Shown piece by piece: positions 26,767 through 35,632 of a stretch of 64,000 bases of DNA (the stretch's first letter is position 1; every line of letters begins with the position of its first letter). Source of the DNA: CAZMGV01 sp964565925. GTDB taxonomy: Bacteria; JAGRBM01; JAHCIT01. The stretch is taken from the NCBI GenBank assembly GCA_964565925.1, contig CAZMGV010000017.1, positions 27,185 through 91,184 of the forward strand, given 5' to 3'. The translations under genes were made by a program, and so were the position numbers. The notes below the pieces were generated by a model that was not told the origin of the DNA, ran no database searches, and worked only from the letters and a program-made list of their open reading frames with translations.

Positions 26767-27117
26767 TCATTTTGGAATGCTTAGCATCCGGCTAACTGGC
26801 ATGTACAAAGGAACTCCCAGACCACCGCCAATGGCCACGGCCGCCGCCGTCTTTTGGGCTTTCAGCATGACGCTACCAGGGACGGTAAGGGCCAGCCCGA
26901 GGGTGCAGTCCGTTGCCCGGTTTCTCGTGTCAGCCACCCACCATGCACCCGCACCGAAACGCACCCCAGAGCCGCGCCTCCAGAACAACCAGAAAAGACC
27001 AGTCGATCCCAAGCGAGCCCCTGAGCCCAAGCGGCTGAAAGATTTCAAACGGGCACCCGAGACCAAACGCCAGAGGGATCCCAAACGGCCGTCCGACAAA
27101 AAAATCCCGCTGTAACT
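26767..27117 (-). pseudogene. Possible degraded coding remnant between two genes
   Basis: The 398-bp space 26739-27136 has no intact gene I trust. On the minus strand two frames join into a protein-like sequence: one reads FFVGRPFGIPLAFGLGCPFE... up to about 26940, and the adjacent frame continues AGAWWVADTRN...GVPLYMPVSRM to a stop at 26767. Gly and aromatic alternation looks beta-barrel-like. No start codon or ribosome site is evident. A plus-strand 112-codon frame over the same bases is Lys/Pro/Arg-rich and equally uncertain. This is a weak call. Confidence 0.25.
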
Positions 27118-27136
27118 GTTAAACCGCCGGAACTGT

Positions 27137-28644
27137 TTACGGAGAGAACTCAAGGAATGGCAGATCCGTCCCCATTTCGCCACCGGCGTCCCCGCGATTA
27201 TTCGTGTCGCCGAGCGCCAGATCGCCGTACTGATTATCACCCCAGCATTTGATGTCACCGTCCCCGAACTGGACGCACGTATGGTCATGTCCGGCAACGG
27301 CGTCGATAACCGGCTGATCGGTCCCCAACGGTACAGAAGGCAGGCTGGCGCCCATCTCGCTGGAGCTGTCGCCCAGGCTTTCCACATTCCCCTGCCCGAG
27401 GTGTCCGTTCCAGTTCCGGCCCCAGCATTTGATCTGGCCATCAGACAGTATCGCGCAGCTGTGATAGCCGCCGGTCACGATTTTGACTACCGGGAGCGGA
27501 CTGCCGAGATCCACGTAGGGAAGGTTTGATCCCATTTCATCCGGGTCATCGCCCCGGTGCTGGTAGTCGCCCAGGCCCAGCTGGCCGTCCTCGTTGAACC
27601 CCCAGCACTTGACCCGGTGCTGTGCCGACAGTGCGCACGCATGGTAGTGGCCGACCGAAATCTGGACCGGCTCAAAATCCGGCCCGAGGTCAACCGCCGG
27701 GAGTGCCGTCCCCATCTCGCCGCCGTTATCGCCGTGACCGTCACGATCGCCAATACCGAGCTGTCCCCATTCGTTGTCGCCCCAGCACTTGATTTTCCCG
27801 CTGTCCAGGAGGACGCAGGCGCTAAACTCCCCCATAGAGAGCTGCCTCACCGTCTCTCCCTCACCGAGATCCACATAGGGGAGATCGTCGCCCATCTCTN
27901 NNNNNNNNNNNNNNNNNNNNNNNNNNNNNNNNNNNNNNNNNNNNNNNNNNNNNNNNNNNNNNNNNNNNNNNNNNNNNNNNNNNNNNNNNNNNNNNNNNNC
28001 CTCACCGTCTCTCCCTCACCGAGATCCACATAGGGGAGATCGTCGCCCATCTCTCCCGGCCCGTCGCCCCGGTGTTCGGTATTGCCGAGTCCGAGTATGC
28101 CGTACCAATTCTTTCCCCAGCATTTCACCCGGCCGCCGGTCGTCACCGCGCAGGCGTGAAATTCGCCGACGTGAATATCCACCGCCTCGACTCCGCTGCC
28201 CAGATCCACAAACGGGAGGTTGTCGCCCATCTCGTCCGGATTGTCGCCCCGGTGTTCCGTGTCGCCGAGTCCGCATCCGCCGGTGGCGTTCTCGCCCCAG
28301 CATTTGATCCGGCCATTGGTGAACAGCGCGCAGGCGACGTATTCGCCATAACCCATACGCTCCACCTGGAGTCCGTCCCCCAGATCGAGGAACGGCAACG
28401 CCGCAGGTGTCTCGCCCGGACTATCGCCGTAGGGTTCGGCGTTACCGATGCCGACCATCCCGAAGTCGTTGCGGCCCCAGCATCTGGCCCGGCCGCTATC
28501 CGAATAGATGACGCACGCACCGTAGGCCCCGGAATCGGTCGCGAGGGAGAACGGCAGCTCCGGCTTGACGGCGGATCCGTGGCATGATGAAGCCATTACC
28601 AGCAGCAAGACCGGCCATCGGCAGACGCGTGCTCCCGGTTTCAT
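27137..28644 (-). CDS. RCC1-repeat lipoprotein (interrupted by assembly gap)
   Basis: Starts at the ATG 28642-28644 with AGAGGA about 8 nt upstream. The N-terminus WPVLLLVMASSC is a signal peptide with a weak lipobox. About eight RCC1-type beta-propeller blades follow, each with H/Y.CA...G.IKCWG.N..G.LGLGDT..RGD, EMG..LP.VDLG. This form is common in deltaproteobacterial surface proteins. The 100-N gap at 27900-27999 lies inside a blade and shifts the frame. Merging the identical 55-mers on each side restores one continuous frame, so the gene is probably intact, with a possible missing number of blades. The ilvD stop is 40 bp upstream, on the same strand. The ligand is unknown. Confidence 0.8.
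27900..27999. other. Assembly gap of 100 N between identical 55-mers
   Basis: Exactly 100 N. Bases 27845-27899 equal bases 28000-28054. As at 1435, this is a k-mer-limited scaffold join across an internal repeat; the real distance is unknown and may be an overlap of 55. Confidence 0.95.
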
Positions 28645-28684
28645 ATCGATTGTTCCTCTGTAAACCGGCAGCCCGGATGAGCTG

Positions 28685-30373
28685 TCAGGCCGTGGTTGCG
28701 CCTTCGGAAGCGGGCCGCACAGTGCGGGCATATTTCGCCAGGACGCCGCGAGTGACTTTCAGTTCCGGTTTCTTCCAGCCCGCACGGCGTTTCGCCAGTT
28801 CGTCGTCCGTAACGTGCACTTTCAGAAGTTTCTGGTCGGCATCGATAGTGACCGTGTCGCCCTCTTTGACGAGCGCGATCGGACCGCCCAGCCAGGCCTC
28901 CGGCGTCACATGACCCACAACCAGCCCGTGCGAAGCACCCGAGAACCGGCCGTCGGTCATCAGGCCGACTTTCTCGCCGAGTCCCTGTCCCACCAGTGCG
29001 GCCGTGACCGAGAGCATCTCGCGCATTCCGGGACCACCCACAGGACCTTCGCCGCGGATAACGATCACGTCGCCTGCCTTGATCTGGCGGGCCTGGATGG
29101 CCGCGAAGCAGGCCTCTTCACCCTCGAATACCCGCGCCGGGCCGGTCACCTTGCGCGCCGCGGCGGGCAGTCCGGCCACCTTCGCGACCGCGCCGTCCGG
29201 AGCCAGATTCCCCTTAAGGATAATAAGGTGGCCTGTCTCGTGCATCGGTTTCTCAAAGGTCTTGATGACGTCCTGCTTGCGTTTGAAAATGCTCGGCACG
29301 TCTTTCAGGTTTTCCGCAATCGTGCGGCCGGTCACGGTCATGCAGTCGCCGTGAATCATGCCCTTTTCGAGCAGCGCCTTCAGCACTGCCGGCGTGCCAC
29401 CCACCTTGTGAAGGTCGTACATGACGTATTTGCCGCCGGGCTTGAGATCGCCCAGATCCGGCACCTTGTCGCCCAGGCGGTCCATGTCGGCCAGCGACCA
29501 CTCGACACCCGCCTCGTAGGCAATGGCGAGCAGATGCAGAACGGCGTTGGTCGAACCACCGAGCGCCAGCACCAGCGTGTAGGCGTTCTCGAGCGCCTTC
29601 TTCGTGACGATCTCCCGGGGACGAATGTCCTTTTTGACAAGGTTCACGAGCGCCATGCCGGCCAGATACGTCTCCCGTTCCTTGAGCGAGGAGACCGCCG
29701 GATAACTGGCGTCATACGGGAGCGACATGCCCATCGCCTCGATAGCGGAACTCATCGTGTTGGCCGTGTACATGCCGCCGCAGGAGCCCGCACCCGGGCA
29801 CGCGTTCGTCTCTATGTATTTGACGCCTTCATCTGACAGCGATCCTGCCTGCTGGCGACCGACGGCCTCGAACACCGTCGCGATATCTATATCGCCGCCT
29901 TCGGAACCCACCCCCGGCATGATGCTGCCGCCATATACGAAGATAGACGGGACGTTCAGGCGGACCATCGCCATCAGGCAGCCCGGCATATTCTTGTCAC
30001 AGCCGCCCAGCGCCAGCACCCCGTCGTGATTCATCCCGCCCGAAACCACCTCGATACTGTCGGCAATGACCTCGCGCGACACCAGGCTGTAGCGCATGCC
30101 GAGGTGGCCCATCTGGATCCCGTCAGAACTGGTCGGAGCGCCGGAGATTTGCGGGACGCCGCCGCCGGCCCGGATTCCCTCGCTCGCCTTGCGGGCAAGC
30201 CGGTCCAGATGGACGTTACAGGGGGTTATCTCGCTGAACAGTGAGGCCACGCCGATCAGGGGACGGGTGAAATCGTCGTCCATAAAGCCGACGGCCCGGA
30301 GCATGGCCCGGTTTGGGGCCCGCGACATACCTTCAGTCGTCAGACGGCTGCGGCGGTTCTGTTCTTTCGGCAT
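28685..30373 (-). CDS. ilvD: Dihydroxy-acid dehydratase
   Basis: 562 residues, the normal family length. It dehydrates 2,3-dihydroxy-isovalerate and its ethyl analogue in valine, leucine and isoleucine synthesis. Iron-sulfur cluster cysteines are seen in EITPCNVHL, GGCDKNMPGC and ACPGAGSCGGMYTANTM. AAGGAG stands 9 nt before the ATG. A perfect 8-bp inverted repeat lies just upstream of the start. No other branched-chain amino acid gene is adjacent; the downstream neighbour is the RCC1 lipoprotein. Confidence 0.95.
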   Translation of the reverse strand: MPKEQNRRSRLTTEGMSRAPNRAMLRAVGFMDDDFTRPLIGVASLFSEITPCNVHLDRLARKASEGIRAGGGVPQISGAPTSSDGIQMGHLGMRYSLVSREVIADSIEVVSGGMNHDGVLALGGCDKNMPGCLMAMVRLNVPSIFVYGGSIMPGVGSEGGDIDIATVFEAVGRQQAGSLSDEGVKYIETNACPGAGSCGGMYTANTMSSAIEAMGMSLPYDASYPAVSSLKERETYLAGMALVNLVKKDIRPREIVTKKALENAYTLVLALGGSTNAVLHLLAIAYEAGVEWSLADMDRLGDKVPDLGDLKPGGKYVMYDLHKVGGTPAVLKALLEKGMIHGDCMTVTGRTIAENLKDVPSIFKRKQDVIKTFEKPMHETGHLIILKGNLAPDGAVAKVAGLPAAARKVTGPARVFEGEEACFAAIQARQIKAGDVIVIRGEGPVGGPGMREMLSVTAALVGQGLGEKVGLMTDGRFSGASHGLVVGHVTPEAWLGGPIALVKEGDTVTIDADQKLLKVHVTDDELAKRRAGWKKPELKVTRGVLAKYARTVRPASEGATTA

Positions 30374-30398
30374 GGGACGGTTCTCCTTGGATTAACTG

Positions 30399-30421
30399 TC
30401 CGGAAAGGCTGCTTTTCCGGA
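30399..30421 (-). promoter_or_regulatory. Inverted repeat upstream of ilvD
   Basis: tccggaaa/tttccgga, perfect 8-bp arms with a 7-nt spacer, 26-48 nt before the ilvD start codon. It could be an operator or a 5' UTR hairpin. Confidence 0.4.
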
Positions 30422-30604
30422 CCGCTCCCATAACTTCCGGCACCCGGGAGTTCAAACCGCCCTGCCTACGCCGGGCTTTTCGTAGCCTGGAATCCTCCAC
30501 GATTCATTAAAATTAAACTCGTTGAAACATGACAAAAGTCAGGTTAGCCTCGTTTAACAACCGCAATGGCTATTGAAAGTTCTGGTTGAACAGGGGAAGT
30601 CGCA

Positions 30605-32911
30605 ATGAAACAACGCCATCTGGCGCTCGTCGGTATTTTACTCGGAGTCTCGCTGGTACTTACCGGCTGTTCGTTCGCGGCGATCATGCCCGAATCCTGG
30701 CTGCCCATGATGGCGGCCTTCCTGGTCGTTTTCCTGTCGGCCTGCGGCAACAACAACGGCACCGTTAGCTCCGGCCCGTCCGGCTGCGACACCGGTGAAC
30801 CCATTACCGAACTTGTGGTTACGGACCTCGATGGCTGCAACGGCTTCCGGGTCGGGGAAGACGGGTTCTTTTCCGAAGGTGCGAGTTATGGAGCAGCGGT
30901 CGCTTCCGCCGGCGATGTAGACGGCGACGGCTTCGACGATCTTCTGATCGGCGCACCGGGTCAGGAGGTTTACGGTGAAGGGTACTATACCGAGGGAATA
31001 ACCTCGGTCCTGTTCGGCGACAACGTCGTCGGCACTACGGGTGCGACCCGCGGCTATCGTTCGCTCAAGGTCACCGGTTTTTACAATGAATACTCCGGCT
31101 ACTCGAGTGACAATTACTACTTCGACCTCTCTTTCGGCGCCGCTCTGGCCGGTGGCGATATTAACGGCGACGGCTTTTCAGACGCCGCTTTCGGCGCGCC
31201 CGACGCCAGCTTCGTTTATGACGGCGAGGGTTACGACCGGTACGACAGTCTGGGCCGTGCGACCACCATGTCGGGAACTCCGTTCTGGCAATACGCCAAG
31301 GAGTATACCGGCGGGTATTTTGGCTATTTCAATTCCATTCCGGTCATGGAGTTCATTTATAGTGAAGGCCCGTTCCCTGGCGGCACGCAGGTAAACTGGG
31401 CCGAGGGCTACGGGACGTATGACGGCTCGCAACTCGGCAAATCGGTTGCCGTCGCACAGGACATCAATGGCGACGGGTTCAACGACCTTGTGGTCGGTGC
31501 GCCTTACGTAAGCGACGGGGAAGGCCTGGCGTTCACGGTTCTGGGCAGGCCCGAGTTCGACTACGGCACTTCGGTCGAAAGTTCCGTTGCTTCCGAAGGT
31601 GCAATCTCCTTCGACACGGAAGGCGGCGAGCAATACATGGGAATGTCGGTTTCCGGTGCCGGCGATTTCAACGGCGATGGCTTTGGCGATGTCCTCGTGG
31701 GCGCCAGCAACCTCTACTATAACGGCGGCGCGATGATCTGCTTCGGCCACGTCACCGACGGGACCAGATATCCGGGCAATACGGGCTGTCTGTCCGTCTA
31801 CGGACCGTCTGAAGGCAGCTATACGGGAACGTCCGTATCGGGCGGCGGCGACTTCAACGGCGACGGCTATTCTGACGCCATAATCGGCGCACCTGGCATT
31901 GATTCGGCGTTTGTCGTGTTCGGGAACTCCGCCGCCACCACACAGATGTGGATCAACGGCGAGGGCTGGAATACCAATACCGGCTTTGCCATTACCGGCG
32001 CCAGTGGCACGAGTTTCGGCCGTTCGGTGGCCTCCGTCGGCGACTTCAACGGTGACGGTTTCGACGACATCGCCATCGGAGCCCCCTATACCTCGCCCGA
32101 TTCCGGCGAAGGCGCAGGATCGGCCTATATCATCTTCGGCAAGGCCACCTGGGCGGCCACCTTCGATGCCACAGCGGCCCTCGACGGTACGACCGGATTC
32201 GTGGTCAACGGTGGTACCGTGGACGACCATCTCGGCGTGGCGGTGGCCGCAGCGGGCGACGCGAATGGCGACGGCCTGGCCGATGTCGTCATCGGCGCCC
32301 CCGGCCACTATTACGATAGCGGCGCTTCTTATGTGGTCTTCGGCGCGGACCGGAACGGCGTCGCGCAGAACGTGGGCTCGGGCGGCAACAACCAGATTGA
32401 TGCAGGCTCGGCCGACAACACCAGCGCGTTCGGCGGCGCAGGGAACGACGTGATCACCGTCGGCACCACTATTATCCGTCATATTGACGGCGGTAACGGC
32501 GTGGACGCGCTCAAGTTCAATCTGACCGGAAATAACGTACTCGACTTCACGGAAGGTTCGCTCAATGCCGGTGTGCGCGTCCGGAATATCGAGGGACTCG
32601 ACGTCAGGGGCGACGGGGAGACTACCGTTTGGCTGCATGCGAATGATGTCTCGCTGATGTCTACGAACAGTCTGTTCGGATATTCCTACTATGCTGAATA
32701 CTTCGGCCAGGGATCAAATCTCGTCGTTCTCGGGGATTCCGACGACACATTGAATACGGGCAATTCGTTCTGCAGCATCGGTGACGGATCGATCGAGTTC
32801 CAGAACCAGGAAATCCATGTCAAAGGTTTCCGCGGCATGAGCGCTCCGTCCGTCGTTATTTTCACGAGCGATGACATGGTCACTCCCGACGATGGCAATT
32901 CGTGTGAATGA
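30605..32911 (+). CDS. FG-GAP (integrin-alpha-like) repeat lipoprotein
   Basis: 768 residues; AGGGGAAG lies just upstream of the ATG. A lipobox VLTGC (residues ~18-22) is followed about 25 residues later by a second hydrophobic run ending in FLSAC, so two lipoprotein-like signals stand in tandem. Residues ~90-600 hold seven or so FG-GAP blades with calcium-binding loops (GDVDGDGFDDLLIGAPG, DFNGDGFGDVLVGAS, GDANGDGLADVVIGAPG), forming an integrin-like propeller. The C-terminal ~170 residues contain one RTX-like GGAGNDVITVG and a beta-rich domain. It is exported and probably on the surface; the ligand is unknown. A strong terminator follows. Confidence 0.85.
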   Translation: MKQRHLALVGILLGVSLVLTGCSFAAIMPESWLPMMAAFLVVFLSACGNNNGTVSSGPSGCDTGEPITELVVTDLDGCNGFRVGEDGFFSEGASYGAAVASAGDVDGDGFDDLLIGAPGQEVYGEGYYTEGITSVLFGDNVVGTTGATRGYRSLKVTGFYNEYSGYSSDNYYFDLSFGAALAGGDINGDGFSDAAFGAPDASFVYDGEGYDRYDSLGRATTMSGTPFWQYAKEYTGGYFGYFNSIPVMEFIYSEGPFPGGTQVNWAEGYGTYDGSQLGKSVAVAQDINGDGFNDLVVGAPYVSDGEGLAFTVLGRPEFDYGTSVESSVASEGAISFDTEGGEQYMGMSVSGAGDFNGDGFGDVLVGASNLYYNGGAMICFGHVTDGTRYPGNTGCLSVYGPSEGSYTGTSVSGGGDFNGDGYSDAIIGAPGIDSAFVVFGNSAATTQMWINGEGWNTNTGFAITGASGTSFGRSVASVGDFNGDGFDDIAIGAPYTSPDSGEGAGSAYIIFGKATWAATFDATAALDGTTGFVVNGGTVDDHLGVAVAAAGDANGDGLADVVIGAPGHYYDSGASYVVFGADRNGVAQNVGSGGNNQIDAGSADNTSAFGGAGNDVITVGTTIIRHIDGGNGVDALKFNLTGNNVLDFTEGSLNAGVRVRNIEGLDVRGDGETTVWLHANDVSLMSTNSLFGYSYYAEYFGQGSNLVVLGDSDDTLNTGNSFCSIGDGSIEFQNQEIHVKGFRGMSAPSVVIFTSDDMVTPDDGNSCE

Positions 32912-32939
32912 CCTCCCCTATATCGGGAAGATAATTGGC

Positions 32940-32968
32940 AAAGGGCGGCGCAAGCCGCCCTTTCCTTT
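32940..32968 (+). terminator. Intrinsic terminator
   Basis: aaagggcggc-gcaa-gccgcccttt followed by ccttttc, 30 bp after the FG-GAP lipoprotein gene. Confidence 0.9.
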
Positions 32969-33073
32969 TCCGTGCACCTGAACCCGAATTGCTGGAATCT
33001 TCGGACGGATCGGCTACGGTTGCCTTACTCAGGTTCGCCGGGCGCTCGCGTCCAATCAGGGAAGAGAGATTTC

Positions 33074-34210
33074 ATGTCACAGGATTACGAAGGCACGGCC
33101 GTGCCGGGTTCGGGCCCCGGGCCTAACGCGGCCGCCGGGGCTCCCGGCAAGCAGCCCGCCAAGAAACTCGAGGTTTCCGCCTCCCGGGGTTTCCCCGGCT
33201 GGCTCGCCAGCATGAACACGAGTCTCGCCTTTACGACCTACCAGGCCGGCAAGGTGTTTTTCATCGGGCTTCAGCAGGACGGGCGGCTGTCGCTGTTCGA
33301 ACGCAGCATTCCGCGCTGCCTGGGCATGACCTTCAGCGGCGACAGCCTGTATGTCAGTTCGCTCTGGCAGATCTGGAAGTTCGAGAACACGCTCAGGGCC
33401 GGGCAACAGCACAACGGTTTCGATCGGGTCTACAAGCCGCAGGTGTCGTGGGTGACCGGCGATCTCGACGTGCACGACCTGGCGGTCGACAAGACCGGCC
33501 GGCTTCTGTTCGTCAACACGCTCTTCTGCTGCCTCGCAACGGTCAGCGACAGATACAACTTCGCACCTCTCTGGAAACCGAAGTTCATCAGCAAGCTGGC
33601 GGCCGAAGACCGCTGCCATCTGAACGGACTGGCCATGAAGGACGGCATGCCGAAATACATGACCGCCGTTTCCGAATCGGACGGCCCCGACGGCTGGCGC
33701 GAACATCGCCGCGGAGGCGGTATCATTATCGACATCGAGTCGAACGAGATCGTCGCCCGGGGCCTGAGCATGCCGCATTCGCCCCGGTGGTACCGCGACC
33801 GGCTGTGGGTGCACAACTCCGGCACCGGCAATTTCGGTTATGTGGATCTCAAGACCGGGAAGTTCGAACCGGTGGCCTTCTGCCCGGGCTACCTGCGCGG
33901 GCTCGACTTCGTCGGCGATTACGCCGTGGTGGGCCTGTCACGCATCCGGACGAAAAACACCAAGAGTTTCGGCGGTCTGGAACTGGACGAACAGCTGGCG
34001 GCCAAGAAGATCAGTTCCCGCAGCGGCGTATATATCGTCGACCTCAACACGGGCGACAACTCCAACTGGTTCCAGGTGGAAGGCGCCATCGAGGAACTCT
34101 ACGACGTCTCCGCCATGCCGAGAGTGAAACGGCCTATGGCCATCGGATTCCTCGGCGACGAAGTGCGGCGCATGATCTCCGTCGGCGATCTCCAGCCGCT
34201 TTCCAGATAA
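33074..34210 (+). CDS. TIGR03032-family protein (DUF4915)
   Basis: 378 residues from the ATG at 33074, preceded by GAAGAGAG. After a disordered Gly/Pro/Ala N-terminus (~35 residues) the whole length matches TIGR03032: SRGFPGWLASMNTSLAFTTYQAGKVFFIG, WQIWKFENTL, LDVHDLAVD, FVNTLFCCLATVSDRYNFAPLWKP, LNGLAMKDGMPKYMTA and AFCPGYLRGLDFVGDYAVVGLS. The fold is probably a beta-propeller in the cytoplasm. The biochemical role is not established. The oxygenase gene starts 2 bp downstream, so the two are very likely one operon and may act together, for example in peptide or protein modification (inference). Confidence 0.88.
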   Translation: MSQDYEGTAVPGSGPGPNAAAGAPGKQPAKKLEVSASRGFPGWLASMNTSLAFTTYQAGKVFFIGLQQDGRLSLFERSIPRCLGMTFSGDSLYVSSLWQIWKFENTLRAGQQHNGFDRVYKPQVSWVTGDLDVHDLAVDKTGRLLFVNTLFCCLATVSDRYNFAPLWKPKFISKLAAEDRCHLNGLAMKDGMPKYMTAVSESDGPDGWREHRRGGGIIIDIESNEIVARGLSMPHSPRWYRDRLWVHNSGTGNFGYVDLKTGKFEPVAFCPGYLRGLDFVGDYAVVGLSRIRTKNTKSFGGLELDEQLAAKKISSRSGVYIVDLNTGDNSNWFQVEGAIEELYDVSAMPRVKRPMAIGFLGDEVRRMISVGDLQPLSR

Positions 34211-34212
34211 TT

Positions 34213-34893
34213 ATGGCTGGGCCCGAGCTGAAACCGCTGATTGTCTCCGCCCCGGGCGAGATGGCGAGCACGCTCTCTCAGATCCGGCTCTACCCGGATA
34301 CCGTCCCGCCGGAGCTGTGCGACGAGCTGATCGGGGTATTCCGCGACTCGCCGGACAAGATGGCCAGTCATATCCATAACGGTTCACCGCCCCAGTCCCG
34401 GCAAGGACTCGTTGTCATGATGAAGGATACCGAGCGCTACCGGGCCGCTCGGGACAAGATCTTCGCCGTCTGGCAGAAATGCGTGCACGACTTCGCCAGC
34501 CGCGATGCCGGCCTCAAGATCATGACCGCCGGCCGCTTCATGCTCTCGCACCCGCGGCTCGAAGAGGTCCAGCCCGGCCAGCAGTTCATGTGGCACATCG
34601 ACGCGCGCCAGAACTTCGCAGCCACCCGGTTTCTAACGATTCTCACCTACCTGAACGATGTCGCCGAGGGCGGCGAAACCCAGTTCCTGCAGCTCAGAGT
34701 ATCGGTGAAACCGAAACGCGGATCGGTGCTGATATTCCCGCCCTACTGGACGCATGTCCACCGCGGCGCCCCGCCCAAATCGGGCGTGAAATACACGGCC
34801 GGCACCTATGCCATGGTTGAACGCGTGCTCGACCAGCCTGATAATTCGGCATTCCTCCCTGCGGATACGAAGATGGAACCGGAACCCGGATAA
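34213..34893 (+). CDS. 2-oxoglutarate/Fe(II) oxygenase, prolyl-4-hydroxylase-like
   Basis: 226 residues, ATG 2 bp after the preceding stop. The Fe(II) facial triad is seen as WHID (His, Asp) and HVHRGAPP (distal His), and KYTAGTYAM supplies the basic residue for 2-oxoglutarate. TILTYLNDVAEGGETQF and VKPKRGSVLIFPPYWTHVHRG are typical of the P4H/2OG-Fe(II) superfamily. It is a soluble enzyme that probably hydroxylates a peptide or small molecule. Coupling to the TIGR03032 gene suggests a shared substrate. Confidence 0.85.
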   Translation: MAGPELKPLIVSAPGEMASTLSQIRLYPDTVPPELCDELIGVFRDSPDKMASHIHNGSPPQSRQGLVVMMKDTERYRAARDKIFAVWQKCVHDFASRDAGLKIMTAGRFMLSHPRLEEVQPGQQFMWHIDARQNFAATRFLTILTYLNDVAEGGETQFLQLRVSVKPKRGSVLIFPPYWTHVHRGAPPKSGVKYTAGTYAMVERVLDQPDNSAFLPADTKMEPEPG

Positions 34894-34960
34894 GGGCACC
34901 ACCCCGGTCGGTTTATCGGCTGAACAACCGGAAAACTATTTTCCCCGTGGAGGGATTTAT

Positions 34961-35626
34961 ATGTTTATCGGCCACTACGCCGTCGGATTCGCGGCAAAGA
35001 AGGCAGCACCGTCCGTGTCGCTGGGCACAACCTTCATGGCCGCCCAGACGCTCGACTTGCTCTGGCCCGTTCTGCTTCTGTTCGGGATCGAACACGTCCG
35101 GATCGATCCCGGGAACACGCGTCTGACGCCGCTTAACTTTTATGACTACCCGGTCAGCCACAGCCTCACGGGCGCGCTCATCTGGTCGGCGCTGTTCGCC
35201 GCCATCCATTTGGGCCTTTACCGGGATCGTCGCGCAGCGCTGGTGCTGGGTATCTGTGTACTGAGCCACTGGTTTCTGGATGTCGTCGTGCACCGGCCGG
35301 ATTTGCCACTGACTTTTTCGGGCAGCACTTATGCCGGACTTGGCCTGTGGAACCAGCCAGCGGTTTCTATCGTCATCGAATTCGCGCTGTTCTGCGGGGG
35401 GCTGTGGCTCTATCTCCAGCAGACTGCGCCCAAAGACAGGGCCGGAAAGTATATTCTCGCAAGTCTCGTCGTCTTCCTGCTGGTGATCTGGGCCGGCAAC
35501 ATGCTCGGGCCGCCGCCACCGAATGAAATGGCGCTGGCCATCGTCGGCAATTCCCAATGGCTGATTATTCTCTGGTGCTGGTGGGCTGACCGGCACCGGA
35601 CCGCGACACCGGTAACCGCTATCTAG
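34961..35626 (+). CDS. Multi-pass membrane protein (YdjM/DUF457-like)
   Basis: 221 residues from the ATG at 34961, preceded by GTGGAGGGA at good spacing. About six hydrophobic helices are present. MFIGHYAVGFAAKKAAPSV, YPVSHSLTGALIWSALF and LSHWFLDVVVHRPDLPL have the His and Asp placements of the YdjM/DUF457 membrane metal-hydrolase-like family. The activity is unproven. It converges on the first Coq4 gene with only 6 bp between stop codons. Confidence 0.7.
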   Translation: MFIGHYAVGFAAKKAAPSVSLGTTFMAAQTLDLLWPVLLLFGIEHVRIDPGNTRLTPLNFYDYPVSHSLTGALIWSALFAAIHLGLYRDRRAALVLGICVLSHWFLDVVVHRPDLPLTFSGSTYAGLGLWNQPAVSIVIEFALFCGGLWLYLQQTAPKDRAGKYILASLVVFLLVIWAGNMLGPPPPNEMALAIVGNSQWLIILWCWWADRHRTATPVTAI

Positions 35627-35632
35627 GCCGCT

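Noticed and set aside
33448..34212. Extended N-terminus for the 2OG oxygenase
   Set aside because: The extra 255 residues are antiframe to the TIGR03032 gene and Arg-rich; the ATG at 34213 sits right after the previous stop.
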